From positions 1,054,001 through 1,118,000 of the forward strand of contig NC_052479.1 of the NCBI RefSeq assembly GCF_009730915.1: a DNA stretch of 64,000 nucleotides, in the 5' to 3' direction. The notes below the pieces were generated by a model. The model worked only from the letters and a program-made list of their open reading frames with translations, searched no databases and was not told where the DNA came from. The translations under genes and the position numbers were made by a program. Shown here piece after piece: positions 26,597 to 39,607 of the stretch (position 1 is its first letter; every line of letters begins with the position of its first letter). Source of the stretch: Dioscorea cayenensis subsp. rotundata. Lineage: Eukaryota > Streptophyta > Magnoliopsida > Dioscoreales > Dioscoreaceae.

Positions 26597-26973
26597 GGTT
26601 TATGATGCTTGCTTATTGTTTTGGAGGAGAAGGAGGAGGAGGAGGAGGAGAGTGTTTTGGAGTGTTTGATAAAAAAGAGGGAGATGAAATGGGCACTCAT
26701 ATCAATTTAGTGGATGTATTTTTTTATTTTTATATTTTTTTATATATTTATAAGAATAGATAAACTGCTGATTTATTGCAAAAGAAGAAATACATGAGTA
26801 ACACAGACGGAGAAGAGACAATAAACAAAAAACTAAAAAGAAAAAAACTACCAAAAATCCTCACCAGAGATGAGTAAAATAGAGACGGTACTAAATAATA
26901 GCGTGAAAAAAGAAACTAAAAGAAAGCAAGCTACACTCTTCCAATCATTTTTTTATACACACATTTCAGTTTT

Positions 26974-27014
<41 letters not shown>

Positions 27015-29241
27015 GGAAAACATCGTCTAAGTAAGTCACTAGATTTGAAATCATGGACGTTTTTAAATCTGCCAGATTGGATCATCAGTCAGATGGTTGA
27101 TTGATTATATGAACATCTGTCTACACTTTTCACTTGATCATGATCGACTATACCTATGTATAACGCTGTTTCTACTATTCGTAATGATAAGACAGTCGGT
27201 TTTCGTCAGAGTCAAATTTCGTATGGACGTCACTAGATTTGAAATCTGGGACGTCACAGATGATTCATATATATATATATATTTTGAGACTAGTGATCTA
27301 TTAAAACTTGATCTTTCAAGAAAAGTGTTTGTGTTTTTGTTAAATAAATAAGTTTGAATATTATATTACATATATGTATATTTTTCATGTAATTTATTTA
27401 TTTTACTAATATATATATATATATATATATGAAGATCAATTCTCTACCAATGTTCATAGATTTAAAACCTATGAACGGTCATCAAGACCATGTGATTTCA
27501 ATCCAACAGTTGACCACTTTTCCATGCACAGAAAAATCCATGAACGTTGGTTAAAACCGTTGAATTTTAATCCAAAAATTGATCATTGTTCTATGCACAG
27601 TCATATTGTTTTTATCAATAATTGCACATTAAAAAGTGAGATGTACTAAATTCATCTTTTAATAGACCTACATTTGTAAATAAAAAAACTTAACTAAGAA
27701 CAGAAGGACACCAAAACAACCCTCATCACCTGAGTACCATAAAATCCAAGCAATGAGCATCCTTGTAATATAATGCTGCCTTTCACAATGAAACTTAAAC
27801 TTATGTCAGTAGAATGACATATAAATATATTAGTTTTCAAAAAAACTTATTTAGAAAGTCCACTTTATCTACTTATTTAGTGCGAGTATGTGACGCTAAT
27901 AAAACTAACATCTTGGATTTTGTATGCATTAATTGTATGGTACAATTTTTAAAATTTTTTTGGGGAGGTAATAAAAATAAGAGAAAGGAAACAAGGTTTG
28001 GAACTTGTGATACCTTTGTGGTATTGACTCAATGTAAAAATAAGACAAGGTCATTTGAATTTGAACAAAGACCACAGGCCCCCAAAACCTGGAACATGTG
28101 ATTACCAAGGCTAATCAAACAAAGGCATGCTCAAGCTTCTTTATTATTTAGATTAATTTAGAAGGGGTTGTGATATCAATTATGATACAAACTAATATTA
28201 TATTATATTAGCTTAGATAATGTCATACACAATATTATATTATATCATATTTATATATGAGCATTCACATTCACAGATGTGAAAAAGGATCAGTAACTTT
28301 TAAGACTATTTTCCCCTTTGTCACCTGCTCAGTCTTTTAAGAATTCCAATAAATTTACTGTGAAGCCTTATTTAATATTTATATAGAACTCTCAAATGGA
28401 GCTGTTCCTGGATGGCTCCATCAGGATAAGAATGGAAAAGAGCCAATCATACATCAAAGGCCACGTGGTATCTGAATTTTGCTATATAAATCAATTGCTA
28501 TTAATTTAGATGCAAATGCAATGAGACTACTTTTTTTTTTTAATTATATAAAAAAAAAACACTTACAAAGCCTATGATGATCAAATTTCTCTAATTTGTA
28601 ACGTCCTTAAGGTTTTTAAATGATTTATAAGATATGCCAAAGTGGCGTTCAAATCTCACCCAATGTATGACAGGCAAAAATACACTGTATACGAGTGATA
28701 GAAGGTCCCCATGCACAGGGTGCTATGAAGGGTATCAACATAAAAAAAGGTAAAAAAAAATTACAAAATATTAACAAACAAAATCAATAGTAAATATCAG
28801 ATTATCCGTCAAGTAACAATAACAACGAACATTTTCAAAATATATATATAAAAAGAAAATAAATATTGATGGCAAATTAGAAAGATAAAAGAAGACATTT
28901 ACCCTAAAATGAACTCATTATTTTTTGTCACATCATCATTTGACCAAGGTTGCTGAAAGTCACTAAAGAACTTCTGACCGACAAACTAAAGTGGGTAAGA
29001 CACGGAGATAGATAAAGACTAAAATGCAGAGCTCGAGGACTTCGCTTTGTTTACACAACACAATGAAATGAAATTACAAAAAAGCACAAACCTTTTTCAT
29101 GCTAGACTCTACTAGAATCAAAGCACAAAGCTTTATAGCTTTTCAGTCTCACTCACTGCCACTGGTGACAACTGCAGTAGATGCATGTGAGGATGATGAC
29201 TAATTTCACAGTAGTAGAATCCAATCCAGGCTTTTCTAACC

Positions 29242-29276
<35 letters not shown>

Positions 29277-29755
29277 AATGGAGAACAAACCAACAACTCA
29301 GACTAACACTTCTTTTCTTTCTTCTGGAGAAAGTCTATGGGGTCACATAACAAACAAAACAAGCTGCACATCCATGTGAATCTAATCTAGATGTAATTAA
29401 GAAACTTGAAATGTTTTGCTGTTCTTTTAAGAGAGTAAATAAGAGAAGATAACAAATGGCAGGAGAACAAGTCAGGAGGGGACCGTGTTGAGGAATGAAA
29501 CACTTATTCTACAGATGAGTACCTAAGTAGGCGTGTGTTAATAGCAAACTAATGACCACATAATACCTCAATGTTCTCTACTTTGAGGATTGATGACTTA
29601 CATATGAAAAGGGAACCCCATTATCAACTAGAAGAATAGAAACTAGAAACTAGAATCAAGTGTCCTGGATTTGCATTTCTGTAAAAAAAAATTTTGAATT
29701 GCTACCAGGTTAAAAGCCTACTGATCTGAAGAGTCCTGCATTGACTTGTTTGGTA
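26597..29755. other. Spacer between MAKR and phosphatidate phosphatase genes
   Basis: A GA-rich leader (to about 26690) is followed by AT-rich DNA with an (AT)n run at about 26977-27010. A direct repeat of about 25 bases sits at 27035-27060 and 27229-27254. A diverged 69-base-period duplication lies at 27471-27531 and 27540-27600. A possible SINE fragment with a GTTCAAATCTC B-box core lies near 28655, and a (GAT)n run at 29242-29277. The last 600 bases may be the 3' UTR of the lipin-type gene. No protein gene of normal size is seen. Confidence 0.5.
29242..29277. repeat. (GAT)n microsatellite
   Basis: Twelve units of GAT, with one A change at the right end, lie about 480 bases beyond the stop codon of the phosphatidate phosphatase gene. 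Confidence 0.95.
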
Positions 29756-31328
29756 TCAGCAGTCGATGTTAGGTAATGGCATCTTCCAGTAGTTCCAAGA
29801 GTTAAAATCCTCCTGTGAAGGTTTTCAAGATGTTAGTTTGAGGGAAAAAAATAAGCTTGCAAGAGTTTAACTTAAATTGGTATTCTAGTTGTTATATTTT
29901 TTAACACATGCTTTAGTTCTGAAATGGAAAGGATAAGGTTCTTCTTCCTCTACAAATATGGGCACTATCTCACAGAAGAACAAGTTTGTAGCTAGATGAT
30001 GTGTTGCATGTGTCTGCTCAACTTGGAAGAAATACGAACCTGCTCAACTAAGGAGGTGGGTGGGAACATGTCGTTGACAAGGGTATGCAAAGAGGTGTAC
30101 GATTTCACATCGATGCAGTGATTGATTGCTACTTCACCCTGCGTATTTTGAAACAAGATCAGATGGTTTTGTGGTTATGTGGTAGTGTATCTATGCAGCA
30201 TGTAAGCTAGATGACAAGAAAAAAATATTACCTTTGGGTTGATGATAAATATCTTCCCCTTTGGTATGCCAATCTTTCTGTAACTAAGCTCATCAGTGTC
30301 TCTGTTTCCAAAGCCAGCGTAGAATGGATTGTAATCAGAAGGAAAAAGTGCTCTGATATCCTATCAAACAAAATATTACAAATTAGTATGTAAGCGTGAT
30401 TTGAGCCAACAAAAAGCTTATCCCCGCATTAGAAGGGAACCTACATGTTAACAAAAACTTGAAAAAGTTCAGTCCATGGAAATTAGTTTAGATTAAAATA
30501 CTGATAGGAGGCTGCCCACCAGTTTATTGTATCAAAAGTTGTGAACAATATCCAAGAGAATCTAGGTTGAATCAATGCCTAATTCTGAAATTTGATCAAA
30601 TACCTCTAGACATGCAATTTTGAACTCATGGGGTGCTCGTCGTATAACTGTAGAAAATGAAAAAATTAATCCAAATTAGTATTCTAAGAAATATTGAAAT
30701 TTTATAATAAACTAGCTAGACAGATAAATATGAAACAACAGAACCGCAGACAAAACTCTTTTCTATTTCAATAGCATAACTTTGCTTTTCACAAGATTTA
30801 GTAGCAAAATTTGCTTAAACGCATTCATAATATAATCTTATTATGGATCAAACAAGCCTTTTCAACTACAAAATTATGGCTTTCATGCTCATCCCTGTTT
30901 TCTCAAATAGCATCATGTCTTGGAAATGAACAAGCACCTTTCCACCTGAGATACAGGACACTCTAAAACCATTTTTTTAAAATGTGCGAGCATGATAGAT
31001 GTCAGTATCCAAGAAACAGTAATCAACATTAAAAACCATCATATATGAGTAGCCCGAACATGGATGTCAAATGAAGACACTGTACAGAACCAGTACATGA
31101 AAACATGATCCAGATCTGGACCAGGCATATATAGAGATAGATATCCTGCTGATTCCCGGATCGGGACTCTGCAACTGTCCTCAAAACCAGGTGTCTATAT
31201 CTATATACATGAAAGTTACCTAGGTGAAGAACAAGATATTATAAATGCCTCAACCCAATTGAAAATAAAACTTGAGTTTAACTCTTCCACAAGATCTAAA
31301 ACTGTTGAAAATTGATCTCACAGTTAGC

Positions 31329-31362
<34 letters not shown>

Positions 31363-34300
31363 ACACACACAAAATTGACTTATATTATAGCATTAAAAAA
31401 AAATTAACATATTACCTTCTCGGTAGAGTGAAGGGAACAACCCATCTGGTGAAATTACCACAGGCCCATTAGGTAATGCTTTACCATCCTGCAAGCATTA
31501 AAGACAAGAAAACTGAAACCTAGAAAGACATAAAATTACACTGACAACAAGAAGGCAAAGGATGATGTAGTTGTTCACATAAGAACTATACATATATAAA
31601 CAAAAAAATACAAACATGTTCCTTTATATATAACATCAGGAAGACCATCAAAAGGAAATGCTCAGGTGTCACTAACACAACTTCGGCAAATTGTATTACC
31701 TAATGTACAGGAAAATCTCCAGGGAATTGAATCATTCTAAACTTACTATTATTATCAGACAGGACAAAGTTACAAGATAAGCAAACTATTAGGGGGTACA
31801 TCTACCTGTTTCAAATTAAGAAGAAAGCTTCTAGTAAGATATGCCTGCACAATAGCTCGAGCACTCAAGAATAATAGCTGATAACCATTTTCCTGAAAAC
31901 AAATAGCAATATGGCATTCAATGTCAGACCCACAAGAACAAACAATAACAACTTTAACATAAACAAGAAAAAGTTATAAATGCATTCCTCCTAGAGATAG
32001 CATCCATGCTTTTAAATTATATAAAATACAAAAGGCAGAACCCATGTACATGGTCTGGAAATGTAATATCAAGAATACCCCCATGAAAATTGTAACAATC
32101 AGTGCTCTTTGCAAGGAGTGAAGCAATGGTCAGGAGACTATCATAATTGGTGTCATTTCAGCATTGCATATTATGGCGCTATTTCAGCAAAATCCAGTGT
32201 ATAAATCTCTCTCAAATAGTCTGAAGGGAAAATATTACAGTGCAATGGAAAGTGATTCTTGGCTGGCAGTAAATTTGGAATATTATGACTTTTTGTTTGT
32301 TAGGCCGAGACAAGCAATTAATAACCAAGGAAAGACAAAACATTGTAAGAAACATATTTTACACATATAACGATTACCTACCCTGATTGCAGAGAAAAGT
32401 CGAGCTACCCCAGACTGAGTCCAATCTCTGCCTACTAAAGGCATAAACTGACCGAGGACATCAGACCTGATTCATTAAACACAACCTGGGTGATTAACCT
32501 ACTCTTTCAAATACAGGAATCTGTAAGCTAGAATAAGTGATCAAACATGAGATTCATTTACAAGGAAAAAATAGATTAATTTTCTGAAAGCCATTGAAGC
32601 CAGCAAGAGTTCTGCAGATCTGGATGTTTGGTCCAACACTAAAGCATGCCACTTCATAAATTATTAACAAGAAGAATTAAACTCAAAAAGAAAAGCTTAC
32701 TTTGTAATGGTTCCATCAACATCAGATATAACAATTCGTGCGTTCCATTTCCACAAGTATATATGTGCGTCGACCTGTTGAAAGAGCTTAATTTAGATAA
32801 TAGCACAAACCTTCATTATAAATAATTGGCATTCATGAATATCAAAATTACCTGTTGCTTCCCTAGAACCCTTGTGGAGAAACTGAAGGCTATCATATTT
32901 TGACCATCCTTCAGGTTTAAAGATGCAATCTGCTCAGTGGTAGGTATTTTTGTTCGCAAGAGTTGCTTAGAATGAGTTGGACTATTATGGTTTGTAGGAC
33001 TTTGTTCTGCATGTTCCTGCAGACCAGATTCTGAATCAAGAAAAAGATCCTCATTTGAAGAGCCGTCGTCACTATGGTGAATTGATTTCACCCTTCTAAA
33101 TGGGATTGGCCACAGCCTCCATCTGCGGCTGACAGATGGGGTGACTGGAGCTGCATCTTCTCTTCCCTTCGACACATCATCTTTTTCAACAGGTATTGAA
33201 TCCTTTGGATCAACTACAAACTCAGAACCAAACACTGCCATTCCGAGAACAATATGAGCAGATTTTTCCCAGAGTACATATCTGTCTTTCCATCTGACTA
33301 CAAGATTCCCATTTTTAACAAAAGTTGCCCCAGATGCCTCAAACTGCTCCTTGGAAATCCGATGGGCTTCAAAGACTTCTTCAGCAGACTTTTGTCCCAT
33401 ACCAGAATGCAGTAAGTTCCCACACATTGAAATCTCTAAACCTGTCAAAATAATAAGTTGTGACTAAACTGGAAAGAATATACCTAGCACTTTAAAAAGA
33501 CCAAAATTCCACAAGCAATAGTTCAGACCATATTCATCTGGAGAAGAAATGGAAATGAAGTCTACTGAACTTACCCAAACCAGAGATGATCTTATCACTT
33601 TCTGAGGTTTTACTGTATTCTTCAACAATGAAAGGCACTCCATTGATATTCTCTGCCCCTTGGTCATTTTCTTCTGGATCCTCACTAGTTGAATTGACAG
33701 AAGCACAGCCAATATCTGGATTGCCATTGGCCACATCAGAGTCTTTAACCTTGTGCTTCCTCTCTGATGGTCCATTACAGGTAGGCAGTTCAGAATCCTC
33801 AAGATGTTGAATTACATGAAGTTGATTCTCGTTCGAGTTGGAGTCACCACAGACATTAGTTTCAGAAACTGCAATGTCTATGCCAACCGACAGGGTTTTT
33901 TCATCACAAGGAAGACCCACGTCTGGAAGTTGCAAAGGTGAACCACTTCTGAAGTTAGGACTATCCCTCTTTCCTTCCTCAAGAGCTTGATCACTGAAAG
34001 AAGAAATTCTTGGCGAATGCACGAAGCTATCCTTGGTCTCTGATCCGAGAGATGGAGAACCTACATCTTCTGAATCAATCTCCTGCCCATGCGATGTTAA
34101 GTCAAGACAACTCTGAAACTTGTCATCTCTATTCATATCCAATATCATCTCCATGCTACCAGCATCAGCATTCCTCGTGATGCTAACATCTTTTTCTGTT
34201 TCACTAATTGAAACAACTCTAGTGTCTTTGAAACTTTCAAATTGATAATCTGAATAATTTGAGTTCTTGGGCGAGGAGACATCAATATCACAGCACAAAC

Positions 34301-35000
34301 CATCATCCCATGCGTCTCTGTTGGAGCGAAATTCATCACCAGAACCTTCGCCTGGTCCCAGATGAAACTGTGGGGTGCTTAGCTGCACATTATCAGTATT
34401 CTCCATGTTTGAGGATATTGGAGCTGTGAGAACATGCCCGTCAACACTCACTAACACCATTTCCGAATTAGTGTCTTCAGAAGCGTCAACCACACTTTCC
34501 ACATCAACCAAGCTCCCATAATGGTAACTGCCATAATCAGCGGCCTCACCACCATTTTCTTGAGAAAGTTCATCATCTTGTAAATTGTGCTCATTGTTGT
34601 CAGTAGCCTCCTCACTCTCATCAAAAGAATGGTGATTCCCATCACCATTTCTGCCCAACTCATCTCCTTCTACATAGCCCAAATTATTCAAATCCTGCTC
34701 ATTTTTTTCATACTTACTACCCGGTATGACTTCTCTCATAAAATAGGCCTCGCCGGAGTTTTCAAGACACATATTAAAATTGGCTTCCACTCCATTGACA
34801 GTTATAGTAACAACCTTCTCGGACCCTTTGAGAACACCTTGAAACTTTCCAAACCGAACATACCATGGGGTGCTGCGATAGGTGCCATCCTCCTGCTCGA
34901 CAACTATTATATCAACAGCCCCACCAAAAGGGTGGAATGGGGTCGCTACAGAGTAAACACCTTGTGAAATCAGGCTCCCCACTTTGCCAACCACATTCAT
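29756..35000 (-). CDS. PAH: Phosphatidate phosphohydrolase (lipin family, PAH)
   Basis: The enzyme dephosphorylates phosphatidic acid to diacylglycerol, linking phospholipid breakdown at the ER to galactolipid synthesis. Exons (minus): 35000-33575, 33441-32852, 32774-32701, 32466-32382, 31892-31806, 31488-31416, 30647-30604, 30360-30232, 30138-30040 and 29812-29756, giving 887 residues, near the 904 and 930 of Arabidopsis PAH1/2. N-LIP spans about residues 1-105 ([20 protein letters not shown], then [13 protein letters not shown]). A long acidic, Ser-rich middle follows. C-LIP starts near 635 and contains the HAD catalytic motif DVDGT at 690-694, [14 protein letters not shown], and [11 protein letters not shown]. 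Every key residue is present. A 5' UTR intron is likely, with a donor-like CCAG/GTGAGG on the minus strand at about 35502-35512. Confidence 0.96.
31331..31371. repeat. (AC)n microsatellite
   Basis: An AC run of about 20 units with one slip lies in the intron upstream of the C-LIP exon 31416-31488, about 40 bases beyond its end. Confidence 0.9.
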
Positions 35001-38000
35001 CTTGCCAGACGAGCTAATTATTTCCTAATTCCCTATCACCTTTTCTTCATTTAGTGATGATACCAAAATCGCTACTAATTCAGCTATTCAAGACTAAAAG
35101 CAATGAAATAAAACCACACACACACACACAAAAGCACCATCAGTAAAACACTAAGCCTGCCAAATACGCGCAATTCACTCATCTAAGCCACAAGAAGCGC
35201 AAAAAAAAATCAGGAAAGTCAAGATTTTTCTTCATCCTATAGGATCCAGCATCAAAAAAGATGAACACAACAAGAAAAATCATAGAAACAAGGAACCCTA
35301 GCAAGATCCTAAAGCCAAATCACAGCCATCAAAGCCACAACACTTGAAAACAAACATTCTAAGTGGGTCTCAACCAAAAAGAACTCAAAGATTCAAAATT
35401 CCTAAGATAGCAGCTGAAATGGCAAGCAAACACTGGGAAATCGCATACATCTCGAAATTTCAAGAAATTGAACACAATTTTAAGAGCAAGAGAGCAAACA
35501 AACCTCACCTGGCAACCGAAAGAGATGAAGAACAAGGGAAAGCGGAGGATTCTAGGACTCCTATCTCTCCAGCAGCTGCGAACACCCTCCTCGTCAATAT
35601 CGATGGCTTCGATCGAAGAGATGATTCATCGCCATTCCCCAATTTATACCTACTCCTTCGCCATCATCGATGCTTCAAGGCCCTCCAAATTTGTCGTGCT
35701 AAATTACATAAACCCCCTTGAAAATTATTTTTTTTTATCATTAAGTCCTTTTATTAAATCCATTTTATTTTTATTTTTTCTTTATATAAATTATTTTTTT
35801 AAAAAAAAAAAGAGAGAAAAATAAGGGATATTAGTTTGGCTCCGTCTTCATATTTTTATAATTTTTTGCAAATTTATAAATAAAATCAATGTTGGTTATA
35901 ACTTATAAGAAGAGAGTGATGCATGCCTGTTTTATAATTTTTAATTATTTATTTTTTATATCACTTAAAATATTGGTTATTAAGTGAAAATATATCTTTA
36001 AGAAAATCGGAAATTGTGTATTATGTAAAAAATCATACACAATATTTTTCTCCTCCAAAGATTTTTAAACAAAATTTATTATACACAATTACTCTTTAAA
36101 GCATTAATTGAATCATTGTATTTAACCCACACTTACTTGATGCATTGCTAAAGCACTCTGAGCTCTGCATAGACAAAGATTCGAAACTCCATAATTATTA
36201 TACTATAAACTATACTTTCATACACAGTTTACCGGAGTTTAATATTATAAAGCACGATTCATTCACTGTTTATTTGGTGTGGTCATATTCTTCACTTTTT
36301 ATTTACATAGTAGGAAATTTATCATTATGAATTATATTATTTGATATATTCTTTGTTTTCTGTGTTAGTCCGATTTCTAAAAAAATAAAAAGTTATTAAG
36401 TCTGCAATGAATGTTAAATTTTTTAAAAGATACCCATATCTGGTTTATGATTAATAAATAAAAGTTCAGAGTTGAGTGTCACGTTAACACCAAACTATGG
36501 ATTAAAAACATATCTAATTTACCAAATATGAATAATTTGTTAATAAAATAAAAAATAAATATATAATAAAAAGAGGCTTGAAGTCATAAATGCGAATGGG
36601 AGATGGACCAATTGTTTCAACAACCACTTCCCAACAACACGTGCGCGCCAAACAATTAAATTCAGGCTCAACCCTAACAACCAACGTCTTTGCCCAACTT
36701 CTTCTCAATAATTACTAAACATGCCACCAATGCATATATATAATTTAAGATTAATACATATCTATTAGTACTCTTTTTTTAATGAATAATATATCAAGTA
36801 GGTTGAGTATGGTGATAAAATGGGATTGCTTCTGTTTTTAATTTTTAATAATTCTTAAAAAATTGAAATCCTTTAAATTAATAAATACGACTAGTGGTGG
36901 TTATGATATGAAATTCACATTGATTTTTTTCATTTGTCCTTGTGATATGTGTATATATATAAAATTTTTTTTGTTAATAATAGTATAAACTATGGAAAGT
37001 ACACTTTTAAAGTCAATAAAAACAACCAACAAGTTCTCTTCCCCTGACTTTTCTTTGATTTTCATAGTTTAATATATATATATATATATATATGGAAGAT
37101 AAAAAATAAAAACAATATAAATAAAAATCAATTTATGTTCAAATGTAAGCCATTTCTTTCCAAGTTGCTTAGTTTGTTGGCATAATATTAAATTGTCTTA
37201 TTTAGATGCTAAATTATTATTTAACCGACTTTGCAATTAGATAAAAAAACCACTGATACAATTGTTTTCTATAAAAAAAAAGTTTCTAATGTCAAATAAA
37301 GATAATATTATTTATAGGTCCCTGTTAAAATATTAATAAAAATACAAAATGATGTCTTTATGAAAAAAAAATGTTTCAAATGTCAAATAAAATATATTTA
37401 TTTTTTTAAAAAAAATATTTATGTATTTATTATTATTTGAAATATTGAGTCTAATTAATGGTTTATAATTCTATATAATCATATATGGCAACTTTGTTAC
37501 TAGGAGTGTGTAAAGGTTGTGAGAGTCTGTCAATCTATTTATGTGTGATTAATAAAATTATCTATCATTGTCGTCCTACGACTCCCATGTCTATAATTTA
37601 TATATATATATATATTTGACAAAAATATAACAAGAGTGTGTTAGAAATATGTATAATTACAAACTACAAAGCAAACTCAAACAAACATTTGCGCCATCAC
37701 TTTATATGAGTTTTGAGATTAAATTTTAAGTCCTCATAAAATGAATATCTTACACAAGAGACCCGATACTAATAGATTAACAAATCATTAATAATATATT
37801 TGTTTGTAAAAAAAAAACAAAGACAATACCTTCTATTGATATTTTTTTTATATTTAAAAAATATTTTATTATTTATTATTCACATACAGTAACTAAGTAG
37901 AAAAATTCAATTTTCAACTAATTTCTCTATTTTTTCTCATTTAATTATAAAATATCTCGGGGCTACTTTCGTAATTCTGAACTGGGCAAGTACGAGTGGC

Positions 38001-38157
38001 CCTTTTTGTAATTAAGATCAAATTTCGGGGTATTATCGTAATTCTGATCATCAAACGGAGTAGATCGTCTTCCTCTATTTAAACTTCCAACCATTTCGGG
38101 TGGTCCTCATCGGCCCGAAAGATCGAGAATTCGAGAGCCGAGCTCCATCGCCGGAAG
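35001..38157. other. Spacer between PAH and chalcone isomerase genes
   Basis: The left 600 bases are the PAH 5' leader and promoter. The rest is AT-rich with (TA)n runs near 37074 and 37602. Some CG-richer sequence at 36595-36710 (with CACGTG) has no coding frame I can support. The right end is the chalcone isomerase promoter. Confidence 0.5.
37957..38083 (+). promoter_or_regulatory. Chalcone isomerase promoter: direct repeat and TATA box
   Basis: A diverged 23-24-base direct repeat sharing TCGGGG and TCGTAATTCTGA lies at 37957-37980 and 38025-38047. A TATTTAAA box at 38076-38083 lies 75 bases before the start codon, and a CCAACC Myb-type core follows at 38088. Function of the repeat is unknown. 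Confidence 0.5.
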
Positions 38158-39325
38158 ATGGGAGAAGCCACCGAGAAGATCACGCCGGAGCTGGAGATCG
38201 AAGGGTTCGTGTTCCCGGCGGAGGTCTCGATCCCGGGGTTCTCTGAGCCGCTGTTCCTCGGCGGCGCCGGTGAGAACTCTGACTATTTTGAGATCTAGGG
38301 TTTTTGAAGATTTTGATGCGATTTTGTGGGGATTGATGGAGAATAGGGGTGAGAGGGCTGGAGATTGGGGATAAGTTCATAAAGTTCACCGCCATTGGAG
38401 TGTACCTTGGGAATGGGGCTGTGGCGTCGCTCGCCGGTAAATGGAAGGGGAAGTCCGGCGATGAGCTTTCCAACTCCGTTGAGTTTTTCCGGGATGTCAT
38501 CACTGGTGAGCTCTGAGAACCTCCATTGCCATGAAATCTTAGTTTTTTTTTTTAATTTTTATGATTTACAGGGTCTTGGGTGAATAATTTAAGGTAATTT
38601 ATGAAAACATCCCCTAAAAAGTTTGTTAATTTGCACTTGTCTTCTTTCTTTGGAGGATAGAAGATATTAACTGAAATTTATCTAAGCAAATTTATGACTA
38701 ATTTTCTCTTAATTTAATTAAAAAAATTTAATATTCAGTACGCGCTGTATATGCAAATATATTATTTTCTTTTTTTTTGAAATGTTATTTTTTTAAATGG
38801 TTGATATTTCATTTATAAGGATATGGATAATATATATATTGAAATAAGACTATATATTTTTTACAACGATTTTATTACTTGTTGTAAAGTATATTTATTT
38901 AAATAATTTTTACATCAATACATCTAATAAGGTGAGGACGTTGTGGCAATTCTCCCTGCCCGCGTATGGCCCTGAGGGTTGGCGTTTGTCGTCCTATCTC
39001 AGAAAAATAATACATCTAACAAGACAGAACTAATACACTAATTAAATATCATGGTTTATTCAACTTCTAATAAATAAATAAATAAATAATTCTTGACGGA
39101 TAAATTGAAGAACCATATGTTATTCCCGGAAGTAATTTAAAGATTTAATGTTATAAAAATGTGATATATTTAATTTCATATTTTCTTTTATATATTTATA
39201 GATGTTGAAATACTGTAAAAAAATGATGAGATAATAAAAAGGTACGCTTTCTTATTTTATTGTATGTCATGCAACTGTTTTCCTTTTATACTCATAAAAC
39301 AACTGTAATTTATGCCATTAAATTT

Positions 39326-39366
<41 letters not shown>

Positions 39367-39568
39367 TATATGATATATCATTAGTTTGAATTAATCAAAA
39401 TAAATATTTTAAAAATTTCGGGTCTATTAGCATTTAATTTGGGTTTTCTGACATGGATGAAGTTATAGATTCAACTCCTTGCTACCTCAAGTTGAGGGCG
39501 TATGGCATGATTATAAACATGAGGACACTCATAACTTGTGTAGTTTGTTAAAAAAATAAAAAAATAAA

Positions 39569-39607
<39 letters not shown>

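Noticed and set aside
31120-31210. Possible small hairpin in a PAH intron (TATAGAGATAGATAT and its near inverse)
   Set aside because: The arms are short, AT-rich and imperfect; no known plant microRNA sequence is visible.
35344-35824. Plus-strand open frames of 118-125 codons
   Set aside because: They overlap the PAH 5' leader and probable 5' UTR intron on the other strand, match no family known to me and end in low-complexity sequence.
36514-36708. Minus-strand frame in the PAH-CHI spacer with a CACGTG site
   Set aside because: It has no recognisable domain, no supporting splice sites, and is short; the G-box alone does not establish a promoter.
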